From contig CP059069.1 in the NCBI GenBank assembly GCA_017798145.1, forward strand, positions 3,023,226-3,087,225: a stretch of 64,000 bases of DNA. The letters are read 5' to 3'. Under the pieces are notes generated by a model that was given only the letters and a program-made list of their open reading frames with translations, searched no databases and was not told where the DNA came from. The stretch comes from Akkermansiaceae bacterium. Its GTDB lineage: Bacteria > Verrucomicrobiota > Verrucomicrobiia > Verrucomicrobiales > Akkermansiaceae. The translations under genes and the position numbers were made by a program. Below, one piece after another: positions 53,206 through 62,703 of this stretch. The stretch's first letter is position 1, and every line of letters begins with the position of its first letter.

Positions 53206-55464
53206 ATGATCACCCCTTGGCTCCGCAACGCGACCCTCGCAATCGGCATCGTCGCCCTCTCCAACCCGGCCTGCGCCCAGCAGCAGGCGGATTTCAACGA
53301 GGTGGGTCGGCAGATGGCCATCATGCTCCAGAACAGCCACTTCGCACGGCTTCCGTACAATGCGGAGCTGAGCGGCAAGTTTTTCGACGATTACCTCAAG
53401 GATCTGGATTTCCAGAAACTGTATTTCACGCAGCAGGATGTGGACGGTTTCCGAAACAAGTACGGGGAGCGGCTGCACACCCTTTTGCTGCAGGGCAACA
53501 GCATGGAACCGGCCACCGAGATCTATGCCCTATACAGGCAGCGTGTCGGGGAGCGGGTTGCGCTTGCGCAGGAATTGCTGGCAGGGGAGTTCGATTTCAC
53601 CGGCCAGGACAGCGTGATGATGTCACGCAAGGACGCCGCGTGGCCCGCCGACGAGGCGGAGGCTGAGTTGATCTGGACGCGCCAGATCAAGGAGGCCGTT
53701 CTGTCGGAAACGCTGCGCCGCGAGCTGATCACGAAGATGGCCAATGAGCAGGGCAAGCCGGATCCCGGTGCGGACGACATGGATCCGCGCAAGAAAGTCT
53801 CCCTCCGGTACAAGCGCCTCCTCGCGAGCATCAATGACGCGGACGACGAGGATGTCGCGAACTATTTCCTCAGCGCCGTCGCCCGCGCCTACGATCCGCA
53901 CACGGATTACATGAGCTACCGGGAGATGAACCGTTTCAAGGGCGACATGAAGAACGAGCTCGTCGGAATCGGCGCCCTCCTGCAGGCGGAAGAGGACGGT
54001 GCGACCATCATCAAGGGCATCGTTGTCGGCGGCCCGGCGGACAAGCAGGGTTCCCTGAAGCTCAACGACCGAGTCGTCGGCGTGGACACGGTGAACAGCG
54101 GCACGGCGGAGGGCATGACGGACATCATGTTCATGCCCATCGACAAGGTGGTCGAGCTCATCCGCGGCAAGCAGGGCACCGAGGTTGGGCTCAAGGTGGA
54201 GCCTTCCGGAGGCGCCCCGGGAGCAACCAAGATCGTCGTCATAGAGCGCGACAAGGTGGAGCTGAAGGACGAGCAGGCCAGCGGCGAACTCATTGAGATG
54301 AAAAACGCAAAGGGAGAGGTTCGCAGGATCGGCGTCATCACGCTGCCTTCCTTCTACGCGGATTTCGACGAGGGTCTGACACGCTGCTCGGTGGATGTGG
54401 AGCGCATCCTCATGCGCCTGATGGAGGGTAAGATGGACGGCCTGATCTTCGACCTGCGCAACAACGGCGGGGGATCGCTCGAGGAAGTGCGCAGGATGAC
54501 TGGCTTCTTCGTGCCGGCAGGCCCGGTGGTGCAGGTGAAGAATACGCTCGGCCAGGTGCAGGTGAAGGATTCCGACGGCGGCAAGCCCATCTACGGCGGC
54601 CCCATGGTGGTGATGATCGACAAGAGCAGCGCCTCCGCCAGCGAGATCCTTGCCGGCGCCCTGCAGGATTACAACCGCGCGGTCGTCGTCGGGGATTCCT
54701 CGACCTTCGGCAAGGGAACCGTGCAGCAGCCGATGGACATCGGCAGGATGCTGCCGCTCTTCGCCGTCCGCGACAAGGCGGGCTTCCTCAAGGTGACGAT
54801 CCAGAAGTTCTACCGCCCGTCCGGTTCCTCGACGCAGATGGATGGGGTGGTGCCCAACATCACCTTGCCGAGCATCATGGACGCGATCGACATCGGCGAG
54901 GCGCATCTGGAGAACGCCCTGCCGCACGACAGGATCAGGCCGGCGGCTGACTTCAGGGCGCTGGATCCGCAGGCGCTTTTCCTGCCCAGGCTGAAGGAGC
55001 TCAGCCAAGAGCGTGTCGCCGCGTGCCGGGACTTCACCTACGTGATCGAGGACGTGATCAAGGCCAAGGAGCGTATCAAGGAAAACACGGTGTCGCTCAA
55101 CAAGGCAGCCCGTGAGAAGGAATTGGCGGAGGCGGATGTCCAGAAGAAGGAGCGCAATGCGGAGCGTCTTGCGCGGTTCGCGGAGATTTCCGCCCAGGAC
55201 GAAAAACGGCTGACCTTCTACAAGCTCACCCTGGACGACCTGGAGAAGGGTGCGGATTTGAAGGCCTATGACCCGTCCAAGGAAAACGCGGATTACATGC
55301 GCCGCGCCGTGGATGCGACAGACAGCCTCGACGACACGCCGAAGTGGCCGTCCGGCCTGAACCCGGAGAAGCGCGAGGCGATGCACATCCTCCGGGATCT
55401 TGTCGATGAGACGGAAAAGGCGAAGATGGTCGGCCTGCTCAAGGGCGATGCCAGGGAGCGCTGA
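53206..55464 (+). CDS. prc: Carboxy-terminal processing protease Prc (S41A)
   Basis: A 752-residue periplasmic protease with a signal peptide (residues 5-24, to NPACAQ). Order: N-terminal region 30-230, PDZ domain (about 250-340, LVGIGALLQAEEDGATIIKG ... LKLNDRVVGVD), S41 catalytic domain with the Ser in VMIDKSSASASEI and Lys in SSTFGKGTVQQP, forming the Ser-Lys dyad, then the C-terminal DUF3340 region with coiled-coil stretches (EKELAEADVQKKERNAERL). This is the architecture of E. coli Tsp, which degrades periplasmic proteins from their C-termini. Its stop TGA shares its last base with the yggS ATG (TGATG). Confidence 0.95.
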   Translation: MITPWLRNATLAIGIVALSNPACAQQQADFNEVGRQMAIMLQNSHFARLPYNAELSGKFFDDYLKDLDFQKLYFTQQDVDGFRNKYGERLHTLLLQGNSMEPATEIYALYRQRVGERVALAQELLAGEFDFTGQDSVMMSRKDAAWPADEAEAELIWTRQIKEAVLSETLRRELITKMANEQGKPDPGADDMDPRKKVSLRYKRLLASINDADDEDVANYFLSAVARAYDPHTDYMSYREMNRFKGDMKNELVGIGALLQAEEDGATIIKGIVVGGPADKQGSLKLNDRVVGVDTVNSGTAEGMTDIMFMPIDKVVELIRGKQGTEVGLKVEPSGGAPGATKIVVIERDKVELKDEQASGELIEMKNAKGEVRRIGVITLPSFYADFDEGLTRCSVDVERILMRLMEGKMDGLIFDLRNNGGGSLEEVRRMTGFFVPAGPVVQVKNTLGQVQVKDSDGGKPIYGGPMVVMIDKSSASASEILAGALQDYNRAVVVGDSSTFGKGTVQQPMDIGRMLPLFAVRDKAGFLKVTIQKFYRPSGSSTQMDGVVPNITLPSIMDAIDIGEAHLENALPHDRIRPAADFRALDPQALFLPRLKELSQERVAACRDFTYVIEDVIKAKERIKENTVSLNKAAREKELAEADVQKKERNAERLARFAEISAQDEKRLTFYKLTLDDLEKGADLKAYDPSKENADYMRRAVDATDSLDDTPKWPSGLNPEKREAMHILRDLVDETEKAKMVGLLKGDARER

Positions 55465-56171
55465 TGTCTGCAATCCCGGGACAGCTTGCCGAGATCAGGG
55501 AAAGGATCTCCTCCGCTTGCCGGGACGCGGGGCGTGATCCGGGCTCCGCCCGGCTTGTCGCGGTTTCAAAGACCTTTCCTGTGGAGGATATCCGCGTTGC
55601 CGCAGAAGCGGGGCAATGCGCTTTCGGCGAGAGCAGGCTGCAGGAGGCGGAGGCCAAGATCCCCTCGTTCCCTGCGGATCTTGAATGGCATTTCATCGGC
55701 AGGGTGCAGCGTAACAAGGTGCGCAAGATCCTGCCCCTTTTCCAATATATACATGCGGTGGATTCCCTGAGGCTGGCCACGTACATCGATGGCGTGGCGG
55801 CGGATCTCGGGCTGCGTCCCAAGGTTTTCCTTCAGGTCGATCAGGCGGGGGAGGAATCCAAGGGCGGCTTCGCAGCCGGGGCGCTTCGCGCGGATTTCCC
55901 GGCGATCATGGCACTGCGCAACATCGATGTCGTGGGCTTGATGTCCATCCCGCCCGCTGCTGGCCGTGCGGAGGATTCAAGGCACTGGTTCCGCGGGCTG
56001 CGCGAGTTGAGGGACGGGCTAGAATCCTCGTTTTCCGCAAAGCTGCCTTTCCTGAGCATGGGCATGAGCGGTGATTTCCCGGTGGCGGTGGAGGAGGGGG
56101 CCACGCATGTACGGGTCGGCTCCGCGATTTTCGGAAAGAGGGAGCACAAGGTGGAGGGGGAGCTTGGATGA
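55464..56171 (+). CDS. yggS: YggS family pyridoxal phosphate homeostasis protein
   Basis: A 235-residue PLP-binding protein of the alanine racemase N-terminal fold. The PLP lysine is in LVAVSKTFP (near residue 36); FGESRLQEAEAKI, LEWHFIGRVQRNKVRKI, IHAVDSL and FLSMGMSGDFPVAVEEGATHVRVGSAIFG follow in family order. It keeps PLP and amino-acid pools balanced. Start overlaps the prc stop, so the pair is probably translationally coupled; a functional tie is not evident. Confidence 0.94.
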   Translation: MSAIPGQLAEIRERISSACRDAGRDPGSARLVAVSKTFPVEDIRVAAEAGQCAFGESRLQEAEAKIPSFPADLEWHFIGRVQRNKVRKILPLFQYIHAVDSLRLATYIDGVAADLGLRPKVFLQVDQAGEESKGGFAAGALRADFPAIMALRNIDVVGLMSIPPAAGRAEDSRHWFRGLRELRDGLESSFSAKLPFLSMGMSGDFPVAVEEGATHVRVGSAIFGKREHKVEGELG

Positions 56172-56172
56172 C

Positions 56173-56481
56173 ATGACCATGAAAAACCTGCGGAATGCAT
56201 GTGTGATCGGCGAGGAGCTAGCGCTCGCTTTCAGCGATGGGAGCGAGATGTACCTGTCCCTTGCGATGATGAGGAGAGCCTGCCCTTGCGCCCAGTGCCA
56301 GGGAGAGCCGGATGCCATGGGACGGGTGAGGCGGCCCGTTGTCGAGCATGGCGCTGGGGCTTTCTCGCTGAAGCGCTTTGAGCTTGTCGGCGGCTATGGC
56401 CTGCAGCTTTTCTGGGCCGACGGCCACGGCACCGGCATCTATAGCATCGCGTATCTCGATAAGCTGGCTGCGATGGACTGA
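56173..56481 (+). CDS. DUF971 protein
   Basis: A 102-residue protein of the DUF971 family (the GBBH-like N-terminal domain, also found in Fe-S proteins). Typical motifs are LALAFSDGSEMYLSLAMMRRACPCAQCQGEP with a CPCAQC cysteine cluster, then FELVGGYGLQLFWADGHGTGIYSIAYLDKL. The cysteines may bind iron or zinc. Start chosen at MTMKNLRNACVIG, one base after yggS; ATG 56179 is an alternative. Confidence 0.85.
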   Translation: MTMKNLRNACVIGEELALAFSDGSEMYLSLAMMRRACPCAQCQGEPDAMGRVRRPVVEHGAGAFSLKRFELVGGYGLQLFWADGHGTGIYSIAYLDKLAAMD

Positions 56482-56502
56482 TTGCAGGCTTTGCCATGGA
56501 AA

Positions 56503-56540
56503 GAAAAAACCCCGGCAAATCCACATGGGATGAGCGGGGT
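56503..56540 (-). terminator. Terminator for the Ala-rich lipoprotein gene
   Basis: Read on the minus strand, ACCCCG (56540-56535) pairs with CGGGGT (56514-56509) around a 20-base loop, followed by TTTTTT and CTTTCC. It lies 32 bases past the minus-strand lipoprotein stop. The stem is short but the T-run is clear. Confidence 0.6.
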
Positions 56541-56571
56541 CAGGGTATCCCGTGGTGGGGATATTGTCAGG

Positions 56572-56943
56572 TTACTCCTCCGGAGGAGTGACCGCCTCAA
56601 GGGCTTTCTTTGCTGCCTCAGCGGCATCCGCACCGGCTTCCTCGGCTGCGTCAACGGCACCTTCGACGGCGCCTTCAACGGCACCGGAAGCGGCATCGGA
56701 CGCATCGTCCTTGGCCTCTTCGACGGCTTCCGCGGCGCTGTCAGCGGCGCCTTCGGCGGCTTCGCCCGCTTCTGCTGCGGCTTCCTTGACTTCTTCCGCA
56801 GCGGTATCGGCCATTTCTTTGACTCCCTCGGCAACCTTGTCGGCACCCGAGGACATTTCTTCCGTGACGGTTGGTTTCTCGCATGATGCGAGCGCGAATA
56901 CGAGTGGTAGTGCAATGGCTGCACTGATGATGTTTGCTTTCAT
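56572..56943 (-). CDS. Acidic alanine-rich lipoprotein
   Basis: A 123-residue lipoprotein: signal with lipobox LASC (Cys 21) followed by about 100 residues made almost only of Ala, Glu, Asp, Val, Lys and Gly (EEVKEAAAEAGEAAEGAAD, AVEEAKDDASDAA, GAVEGAVEGAVDAAEEAGAD). The periodicity is that of long amphipathic helices (heptad or 11-mer), recalling LEA-like or Lpp-like proteins, and it ends TPPEE. A helical spacer or stress-protective surface lipoprotein is possible; function unknown. Start ATG giving MKANIISAAIALPLV. Confidence 0.72.
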   Translation of the reverse strand: MKANIISAAIALPLVFALASCEKPTVTEEMSSGADKVAEGVKEMADTAAEEVKEAAAEAGEAAEGAADSAAEAVEEAKDDASDAASGAVEGAVEGAVDAAEEAGADAAEAAKKALEAVTPPEE

Positions 56944-57045
56944 GATGTTTCTTGGTTTAGGTGGCGGGCAAGATGCCCCTACCACCGAAAACACTGACAC
57001 CTTGGCTGGAGGAGTCAAAGGAATCCGTCATTTTTACGGCATCCG

Positions 57046-58488
57046 CTACCTGCGCAGCTGTCCCTCGATACGCTCTATCCTCTCCCGCAGGCCTGGCTGT
57101 TTCGCGATCTCGGAGGCCACTTTCTTGCAGGCGTGGATGACCGTGCCGTGATCCCTGCCGCCGAAGGATTCGCCGATCTCCACCAGGGAGCTGTGGGTCA
57201 TGCTGCGGCTCAGATACATGGCGATCTGGCGCGGGAAGGCGATGCTGGCGGGGCGGCGCCGTGAGATCATGTCCGCCATGCGGACGTCGAAGGTTTCCGC
57301 AACGGCTCGCTGGATGCCGTCGATGGTCACCTGGCGGCTGGCCTCCTCCTGGATGAAATCGCGCAACAGGTGCTCCACTTTCTGCACGGAGACGCTTTCC
57401 CCGGCGAGCGAGGCGAAGGTGGCCACGCGGACGAGGGCACCCTCGAGGCGGCGCACGTTGGAGCGGATCTTTTCGGCGAGGAACTCGATCACGGAATCAT
57501 CCACGGTGACCTTCCACTCGAGCGATTTCTTTTTCAGGATGGCCATGCGCGTCTCGAGTTGCGGCGGCTGGAGCTCGACGGCGAGGCCGCACTCGAAGCG
57601 CGAGATGAGCCGCGGCTCGATGCTCTTGATCTCGCAGGCGGGGCGGTCGCTTGTCAGGACGACCTGGTTGCGGCCGTCGAGCAGGGTGTTGAAGGTGTGG
57701 AAGAACTCCTCCTGCGAGCGCTCCTTGCCGGCGAGGAACTGGACGTCGTCGATGAGAAGGACGTCTGAGCTGCGATAGCGCCTGCGGAACTTCTCGATGT
57801 CTCCCTTGCGGATGGCCTCGATGAACTCGTTGGTGAATCTCTCGCAGGTGAGATAGATGACACGGGCGTCGGGACGGCGGCGGAGGATTTCCCGGCCTAT
57901 GGCGTGCATCAGGTGGGTCTTGCCGAGTCCGGAGCCACCGTGGATGAAGAGCGGGTTGTAACCGACGCTTTTTTTCGCAGCCACCGCCTCGCAGGCCGCG
58001 TGTGCGAACTGGCTGTTGCTTCCCACGACGAAGCTTGCAAAGGAGTATTCCGGGTTGAGGCCGGCCGCTTTGGCCCGCTTGTCGAGAATATCGCCGGGCA
58101 GCTCCGTACGGACTTGTGGTGCGGATGAGCGGTGTTCGGACACGTGGTTTTCCGCAGCGCCTTCGGCATGCTCCGCGACCTCGATCCCGATGCGGTGGAT
58201 CCCTTCCTGGGCGACACCGGCTGCGCAAAGCAGCTCCGGCATGTAGTTGGTCTCGATCCAGACCTGGTGGATCTCGCCGGGGACGATGACCGTGCCGCGC
58301 CCGTTCTCCGAGCCGCCCCAAGAGGCCGCGCCGAACCAGCGCTGGAAGGCATCCGCCCCGATGGATTTGCGCAATGCTGCGGAAATCGTTTCCCATTCAC
58401 CCCCATCATGGATCGCCCCGCGCCCGGCTGTTTGCGGCTGCGTGACGGCAGGGATGTGTCCCTCTTCTTCCAGTGGTGTTTGTTTCAT
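57046..58488 (-). CDS. dnaA: Chromosomal replication initiator DnaA
   Basis: A DnaA of about 480 residues. AAA+ core: Walker A HGGSGLGKTHLMHAIG near residue 185, Walker B LLIDDVQFLAGKERSQEEF, sensor RLISRFECGLAVEL. Domain IV ends with SLVEIGESFGGRDHGTVIHACKKV, the DnaA-box recognition helix. Domain I is divergent and preceded by a linker rich in acidic residues. Start set at ATG 58488 (MKQTPLEEEGHIPAV); ATG 58509 is possible. dnaN and recF are not next to it, and no cluster of DnaA boxes is seen in the upstream gap, so the origin is probably not here. Confidence 0.95.
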   Translation of the reverse strand: MKQTPLEEEGHIPAVTQPQTAGRGAIHDGGEWETISAALRKSIGADAFQRWFGAASWGGSENGRGTVIVPGEIHQVWIETNYMPELLCAAGVAQEGIHRIGIEVAEHAEGAAENHVSEHRSSAPQVRTELPGDILDKRAKAAGLNPEYSFASFVVGSNSQFAHAACEAVAAKKSVGYNPLFIHGGSGLGKTHLMHAIGREILRRRPDARVIYLTCERFTNEFIEAIRKGDIEKFRRRYRSSDVLLIDDVQFLAGKERSQEEFFHTFNTLLDGRNQVVLTSDRPACEIKSIEPRLISRFECGLAVELQPPQLETRMAILKKKSLEWKVTVDDSVIEFLAEKIRSNVRRLEGALVRVATFASLAGESVSVQKVEHLLRDFIQEEASRQVTIDGIQRAVAETFDVRMADMISRRRPASIAFPRQIAMYLSRSMTHSSLVEIGESFGGRDHGTVIHACKKVASEIAKQPGLRERIERIEGQLRR

Positions 58489-58767
58489 GTTCTTCTTCAG
58501 GCGTTGCATTCCTGCGTCTCCCACCCACGGGTTCCGCGAATGCAACGGTCCGGCAAAGATGGGGGGTGATGAGCCGCTCCGGAATTCTTTTTGGGGCGGC
58601 TCTAACAGGCAGGGGTTTCCCGCCGCATTCCACAAGCGTTCCACGGGATGATTTTTTTAAAACTTGACCCGAAGTTTGGTAAGCTTTTCCGAAGCAAAGA
58701 TGCCTTCTATCAGTTGGTTCTTTGCGTAAGCCCTTGAAAAGCAAGGGAAGCGGATGTGACGGCTCTG
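58489..58767. other. 279-base gap upstream of dnaA
   Basis: No gene seen. It contains AT-rich GATTTTTTTAAAAC at 58647-58660 and two TTCCAC sequences near 58626 and 58637, but none matches TTATCCACA beyond six of nine bases. The dnaA promoter should lie here; no clear hexamer pair is identified. Confidence 0.4.
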
Positions 58768-60354
58768 TCACCGGAATTCCATCGGTCTGTGCCCGCCGAG
58801 AGGAAGCATGCCGCAGAGGAACGTGATGGCCGCATTGAGCGGATAGAACCATGGGAAAGCGATGCCGGGGCGGAAGGAGGAAAGAGTGTCCGCAAGGTGC
58901 CCAAGCCCGACGGCGGAGAGGATCTGACCTAGCTCCGGCCGCATCCAGGCTACGATGAGGACCGAGGCGGCAACGCCGACAAACAGGCCCCTGACGCTCC
59001 TCCGGCCCGGCAGGATTGCGGCAAGCAGCACACCTAGCAAAGGCCCGTAGGTGTAGGCGACCATGCCGAAGGCGAGGTCGATGAGGTTCTTGTTCTCGCT
59101 CTGTGCGTAGCCGCCGGCCAGCAGGATCGCCACGCCGGAAAGGATCAGCGCCCAGATCACCACGGCCATGCGCGATCGGAAAACCATCCGTTTCCCGTCC
59201 GCCTCATGCTCCAGTCTCTCGCGCCCGTAGATGGCGGAAAGCGATGTCTGCGAAAGTGCGGCCAGAACGGAGTCCAGGCTTGAGATCGCGGCCGCGAAGG
59301 CACCCGCGAGGATGAGCCCGGTGATGCCCGGCGGCAGCACCGTGGTGATCCAGACGGGGAATACGAAGTTCGGGTTCTCCGCGAATTTCAACGCCTCATC
59401 AGGGGACAATCCCTTGACCGCATACCATGCGAAAAGCCCGGAACCCACGGCCAGCATCAGCAGGGTTGTCAGCAGGGAGACACTGCTCCAGACCACCGCC
59501 TTGCGCGCATCCTTTTCAGAGCCGCAGCAGAAGATGCGCTGGGCGTTGAGCTGGTCCGTGCCGAAGGCGGCGAAGTTCTGGAACGGCATCGCGACCACAC
59601 CCACCCAGAAGGTGTAGTGCAGCAGGGGGCTGTCCCAAGGGAAGGTGAAATCGAAGATCCTGAGCTTGTCTACGGAGCCGTCCGGCCCGGCCGCGGAGTT
59701 GATTTGCCAGATCGTATCCATGCCCAGGTTGCCGACCAGCCAGCCGAAGGCCAGCAGGCCGCCGAAAATGAAAACGCCGAACTGGATGACATCCGTCCAG
59801 ATGACGGTGCGCATCCCGCCTAACAGGGTCCACACCACTGCGAACGCGCCGATGGAGAGGATGCACGCCTCGGTGGAAAGGCCGGTGACGGTTTCCAAAA
59901 TGAGAGCCGTGACAAGAACCCTGACGCTCTGCCCGAGGATGGCTCCCAGCGAGAAGAGCCCCGTGACAAGCCGTTTCACGCCCTCTCCGAGGCGGGCGCC
60001 CATGTAGTCGTAGGGGCTGTAGATCTCCTCCTTGAAATACAGCGGCACCAGCCAGTATCCGACCGCGAAGCGCGCGATGATGGAGCCGATCCCCCATTGC
60101 AGGTATGTCCAGTCGCCGTTGAGCGCGAAGACCCCGCCCGGGACGCCGATGAAAGTCAGCGCGCTGATCTCGGTGGCGATCATCGAGCCGCTCACCGCCC
60201 ACCACGGAAGCGACCTGCCGCCGAGGAAGAAGTCGCGGATCGTCGCGTTCTTTCCGCTGAGCGCATGGCCGATCCAGGTGGTCAGCAGCATGTAGCAAAG
60301 CACCACTCCCCAATCCAGCCCCGTGAAATGCGTTTCGATCGCGCCGATGAACAT
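58768..60354 (-). CDS. Sodium:solute symporter (SSS family)
   Basis: A 528-residue membrane protein with about 13 hydrophobic helices. SSS signatures: DWGVVLCYMLLTTWIGHALSG, RDFFLGGRSLPWWAVSGSMIATEISALTFIG (helix with the Na+-site Ser/Thr), GGMRTVIWTDVIQFGVFI and LAGAFAAAISSLDSVLAALSQ. It resembles SGLT/YidK-type sugar or sialic-acid transporters, but the substrate is not readable. Start ATG giving MFIGAIETHFTGLDW. It stands alone, between dnaA and the branching enzyme gene. Confidence 0.9.
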   Translation of the reverse strand: MFIGAIETHFTGLDWGVVLCYMLLTTWIGHALSGKNATIRDFFLGGRSLPWWAVSGSMIATEISALTFIGVPGGVFALNGDWTYLQWGIGSIIARFAVGYWLVPLYFKEEIYSPYDYMGARLGEGVKRLVTGLFSLGAILGQSVRVLVTALILETVTGLSTEACILSIGAFAVVWTLLGGMRTVIWTDVIQFGVFIFGGLLAFGWLVGNLGMDTIWQINSAAGPDGSVDKLRIFDFTFPWDSPLLHYTFWVGVVAMPFQNFAAFGTDQLNAQRIFCCGSEKDARKAVVWSSVSLLTTLLMLAVGSGLFAWYAVKGLSPDEALKFAENPNFVFPVWITTVLPPGITGLILAGAFAAAISSLDSVLAALSQTSLSAIYGRERLEHEADGKRMVFRSRMAVVIWALILSGVAILLAGGYAQSENKNLIDLAFGMVAYTYGPLLGVLLAAILPGRRSVRGLFVGVAASVLIVAWMRPELGQILSAVGLGHLADTLSSFRPGIAFPWFYPLNAAITFLCGMLPLGGHRPMEFR

Positions 60355-60544
60355 GGGCTGAGGCTATCCTTCCATGATGCACATCCAAGTTTCAAATTGG
60401 CCGCCGCACATCCAATGTGAAGAGGGGATCCGCAACCGTTTTTCGGAGGATGGGGAAATGGCTGGGGATGCGATCCCATTTTCCATATTCCTTTGCCACC
60501 CTTTTCGTTTCCCATGCGCTCCCGCCCCGCGTTAAATCATCCGC

Positions 60545-62536
60545 ATGGAAGAAAAGCCGGACATCCCGATCATCGTTCAGAACGATCCGTGGCTGGAGCC
60601 ACAAACCGAGGCGATCAACCGCCGAACCCGCCGCTTCGAGGATGCACTCGCCGAGATTCGGGAAAAGTCCGGCTCGCTCTCCGCCCATGCCCGCGGCCAC
60701 AAGTTCAGCGGCATCCATTTCAAGGCTGCGGAGAACCAATGGACGGTGCGGGAATGGGCTCCCGAGGCGAAAGCCGTTTCCCTTATCGGTGATTTCAACC
60801 ACTGGAACCGCGGAGCGAACCCGATGCAGAAAAAGGACGGCGGCATCTGGGAGCTGAAACTCCCCGCTGAGACCCTCGCCCACGGAGAAAAAGTGAAGCT
60901 CCACATCCACGGCGCCGACGATTCGCTCCGCGACCGGCTCCCGGCCACGATCACGCGCGCTGTGCAGGATCCCCTCACCCACGATTACTCCGGCCAGATC
61001 TGGAACCCGCCGGAGCCTTACGTTTGGAAAAACGAGTTCGATCCCTCGACCGTCACCGCGCCTTTCATCTACGAGAGCCACACCGGCATGGCGGGCGAGG
61101 AGCCGCGCGTCCACACCTACCGCGAGTTCGCCGACGAGGTGTTGCCCCGCGTCAAAAAGGCCGGCTACAACACGATCCAGCTCATGGCCGTCCAGGAACA
61201 CCCCTACTACGGCTCTTTCGGCTACCATGTGTCCTCGTTCTTCGCCGCCTGCTCGCGCTTCGGCACCCCGGAGGATCTGAAATACCTCGTCGATACGGCG
61301 CACGGCATGGGCATCGCCATGATCCTCGACATCGTCCATTCCCACTCGGTCAAAAACATGTCGGAGGGGCTCAACGATTTCGACGGCTCCGGCCACCAAT
61401 ATTTCCACTCCGGAGGAAAAGGCGATCATCCGCAGTGGGACTCGAAATGCTTCGACTACGGCCGCCCGGAGGTGAAGCAGTTCCTGCTCTCCAACGTACG
61501 CTTCTGGCTGGAGGAATACCGCTTCGACGGCTTCCGCTTCGACGGCATCACCTCGATGCTCTACCACTCCCACGGCAACCGCGCCTTCGGCTCCTACGAC
61601 GACTACTTCGGCGACGACGCGGACGAAGAGGCCATCCTTTACCTGAAACTCGCCAACGAGCTCATTTCCGAGATCAGGCCCGGCGCCATCGTCGTCGCCG
61701 AGGACATGTCCGGGATGCCCGGCCTTTGCCGCCCGAATTCCGAGGGCGGCGTCGGTTTCAGCCACCGCCTCGCGATGGGCATACCGGACCATTGGATCAA
61801 GCTCCTCAAGCACAGCCGCGACGAGGACTGGAACCTCGACGAACTCTGGGGCGTCCTCACCAACCGCCGCCACGGCGAGGCCACCATCGCCTACGCGGAA
61901 AGCCACGACCAGGCGCTCGTCGGCGACAAGACCCTCGCCTTCTGGCTGATGGACAAGGAGATGTACTGGCACATGGGCAAGGACGACAAGCATCCTGTCA
62001 TCGAGCGCGGCATCGCCCTCCACAAGATCATCCGCCTGCTCACCATGGCCTTCGGCGGCGAGGGCTGGCTGTCCTTCATGGGCAACGAATTCGGCCACCC
62101 AGAGTGGCTCGATTTCCCCCGCGAGGGCAACGGCTGGTCCTACCACTACTGCCGCCGCCAGTGGTCGCTGTTAGATAACCCGGCCCTGAAATACCATTGG
62201 CTCGCCGAGTGGGACCGCGACCTCGTCAATCTCGCCAAGGAGCGCAAGCTCCTAGAATCGGCTCCCGCCCAGCTGCTCCACGTCGACCATGAAAACAAGA
62301 TCCTCGTCGCCGAGCGCGCGAACCTCATCTTCGTCATCAACCTGTCCCCGGACAAATCGCCCTTCGGCTACCCCATCAGCCCCTACCGCAAGGAAACCCA
62401 CAAGCTACTCCTCGATTCCGACCAGGCGAAATTCGGCGGCCACGCCCGCATCGATCACTCCGCGGATTATCCAATCGACGGGGACGGGCCTATGAAGATC
62501 TACGCGACATCGAGAACCGCGCTGGTCTTCGGGTAA
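60545..62536 (+). CDS. glgB: 1,4-alpha-glucan branching enzyme, eukaryotic-type
   Basis: A 663-residue branching enzyme (GH13). CBM48 domain near residues 60-140 (REWAPEAKAVSLIGDFNHWNR); catalytic nucleophile in RFDGFRFDGITSMLYH, acid Glu in IVVAEDMSG, and Asp in AESHDQALVGD. The wording MGNEFGHPEWLDFPREGN, CRRQWSL and SGMPGLCRPNSEGGVGF is that of eukaryotic GBE1 and plant starch-branching enzymes rather than the E. coli GlgB type (728 residues). It makes alpha-1,6 branches in glycogen. Start MEEKPDIPIIVQNDP; no SD. No glgA or glgC is adjacent. Confidence 0.93.
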   Translation: MEEKPDIPIIVQNDPWLEPQTEAINRRTRRFEDALAEIREKSGSLSAHARGHKFSGIHFKAAENQWTVREWAPEAKAVSLIGDFNHWNRGANPMQKKDGGIWELKLPAETLAHGEKVKLHIHGADDSLRDRLPATITRAVQDPLTHDYSGQIWNPPEPYVWKNEFDPSTVTAPFIYESHTGMAGEEPRVHTYREFADEVLPRVKKAGYNTIQLMAVQEHPYYGSFGYHVSSFFAACSRFGTPEDLKYLVDTAHGMGIAMILDIVHSHSVKNMSEGLNDFDGSGHQYFHSGGKGDHPQWDSKCFDYGRPEVKQFLLSNVRFWLEEYRFDGFRFDGITSMLYHSHGNRAFGSYDDYFGDDADEEAILYLKLANELISEIRPGAIVVAEDMSGMPGLCRPNSEGGVGFSHRLAMGIPDHWIKLLKHSRDEDWNLDELWGVLTNRRHGEATIAYAESHDQALVGDKTLAFWLMDKEMYWHMGKDDKHPVIERGIALHKIIRLLTMAFGGEGWLSFMGNEFGHPEWLDFPREGNGWSYHYCRRQWSLLDNPALKYHWLAEWDRDLVNLAKERKLLESAPAQLLHVDHENKILVAERANLIFVINLSPDKSPFGYPISPYRKETHKLLLDSDQAKFGGHARIDHSADYPIDGDGPMKIYATSRTALVFG

Positions 62537-62540
62537 GCCC

Positions 62541-62566
62541 CAAGGAGGGGTTGCATCCTGCTGCCC
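62541..62566 (+). repeat. CAAGGAGGGG palindromic repeat, copy 3
   Basis: CAAGGAGGGGTTGCATCCTGC (62541-62561) plus TGCCC follows the glgB stop by 4 bases and matches the copy at 7199-7224 in 23 of 26 positions. The right arm is degraded here (TGCCCGACACC), so the hairpin is weaker than at 7202. No T-run. It may be a 3' end protecting element of glgB mRNA. Confidence 0.5.
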
Positions 62567-62703
62567 GACACCCCGAGACACCTTCGGTGACGCCCTGCCG
62601 CTCTCACACCGGGGTCGGCCAGGGGAACGGTTCCCGTAAAAACTTACCGCGCAACAAATCAGCCCGCTTGCCTATCCGGGGGAAATCGGGCCATATAGCA
62701 CCC

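Noticed and set aside
58489-58767. Replication origin next to dnaA
   Set aside because: No cluster of TTATCCACA-like boxes and no dnaN or recF next to the gene; the best matches have six of nine bases.
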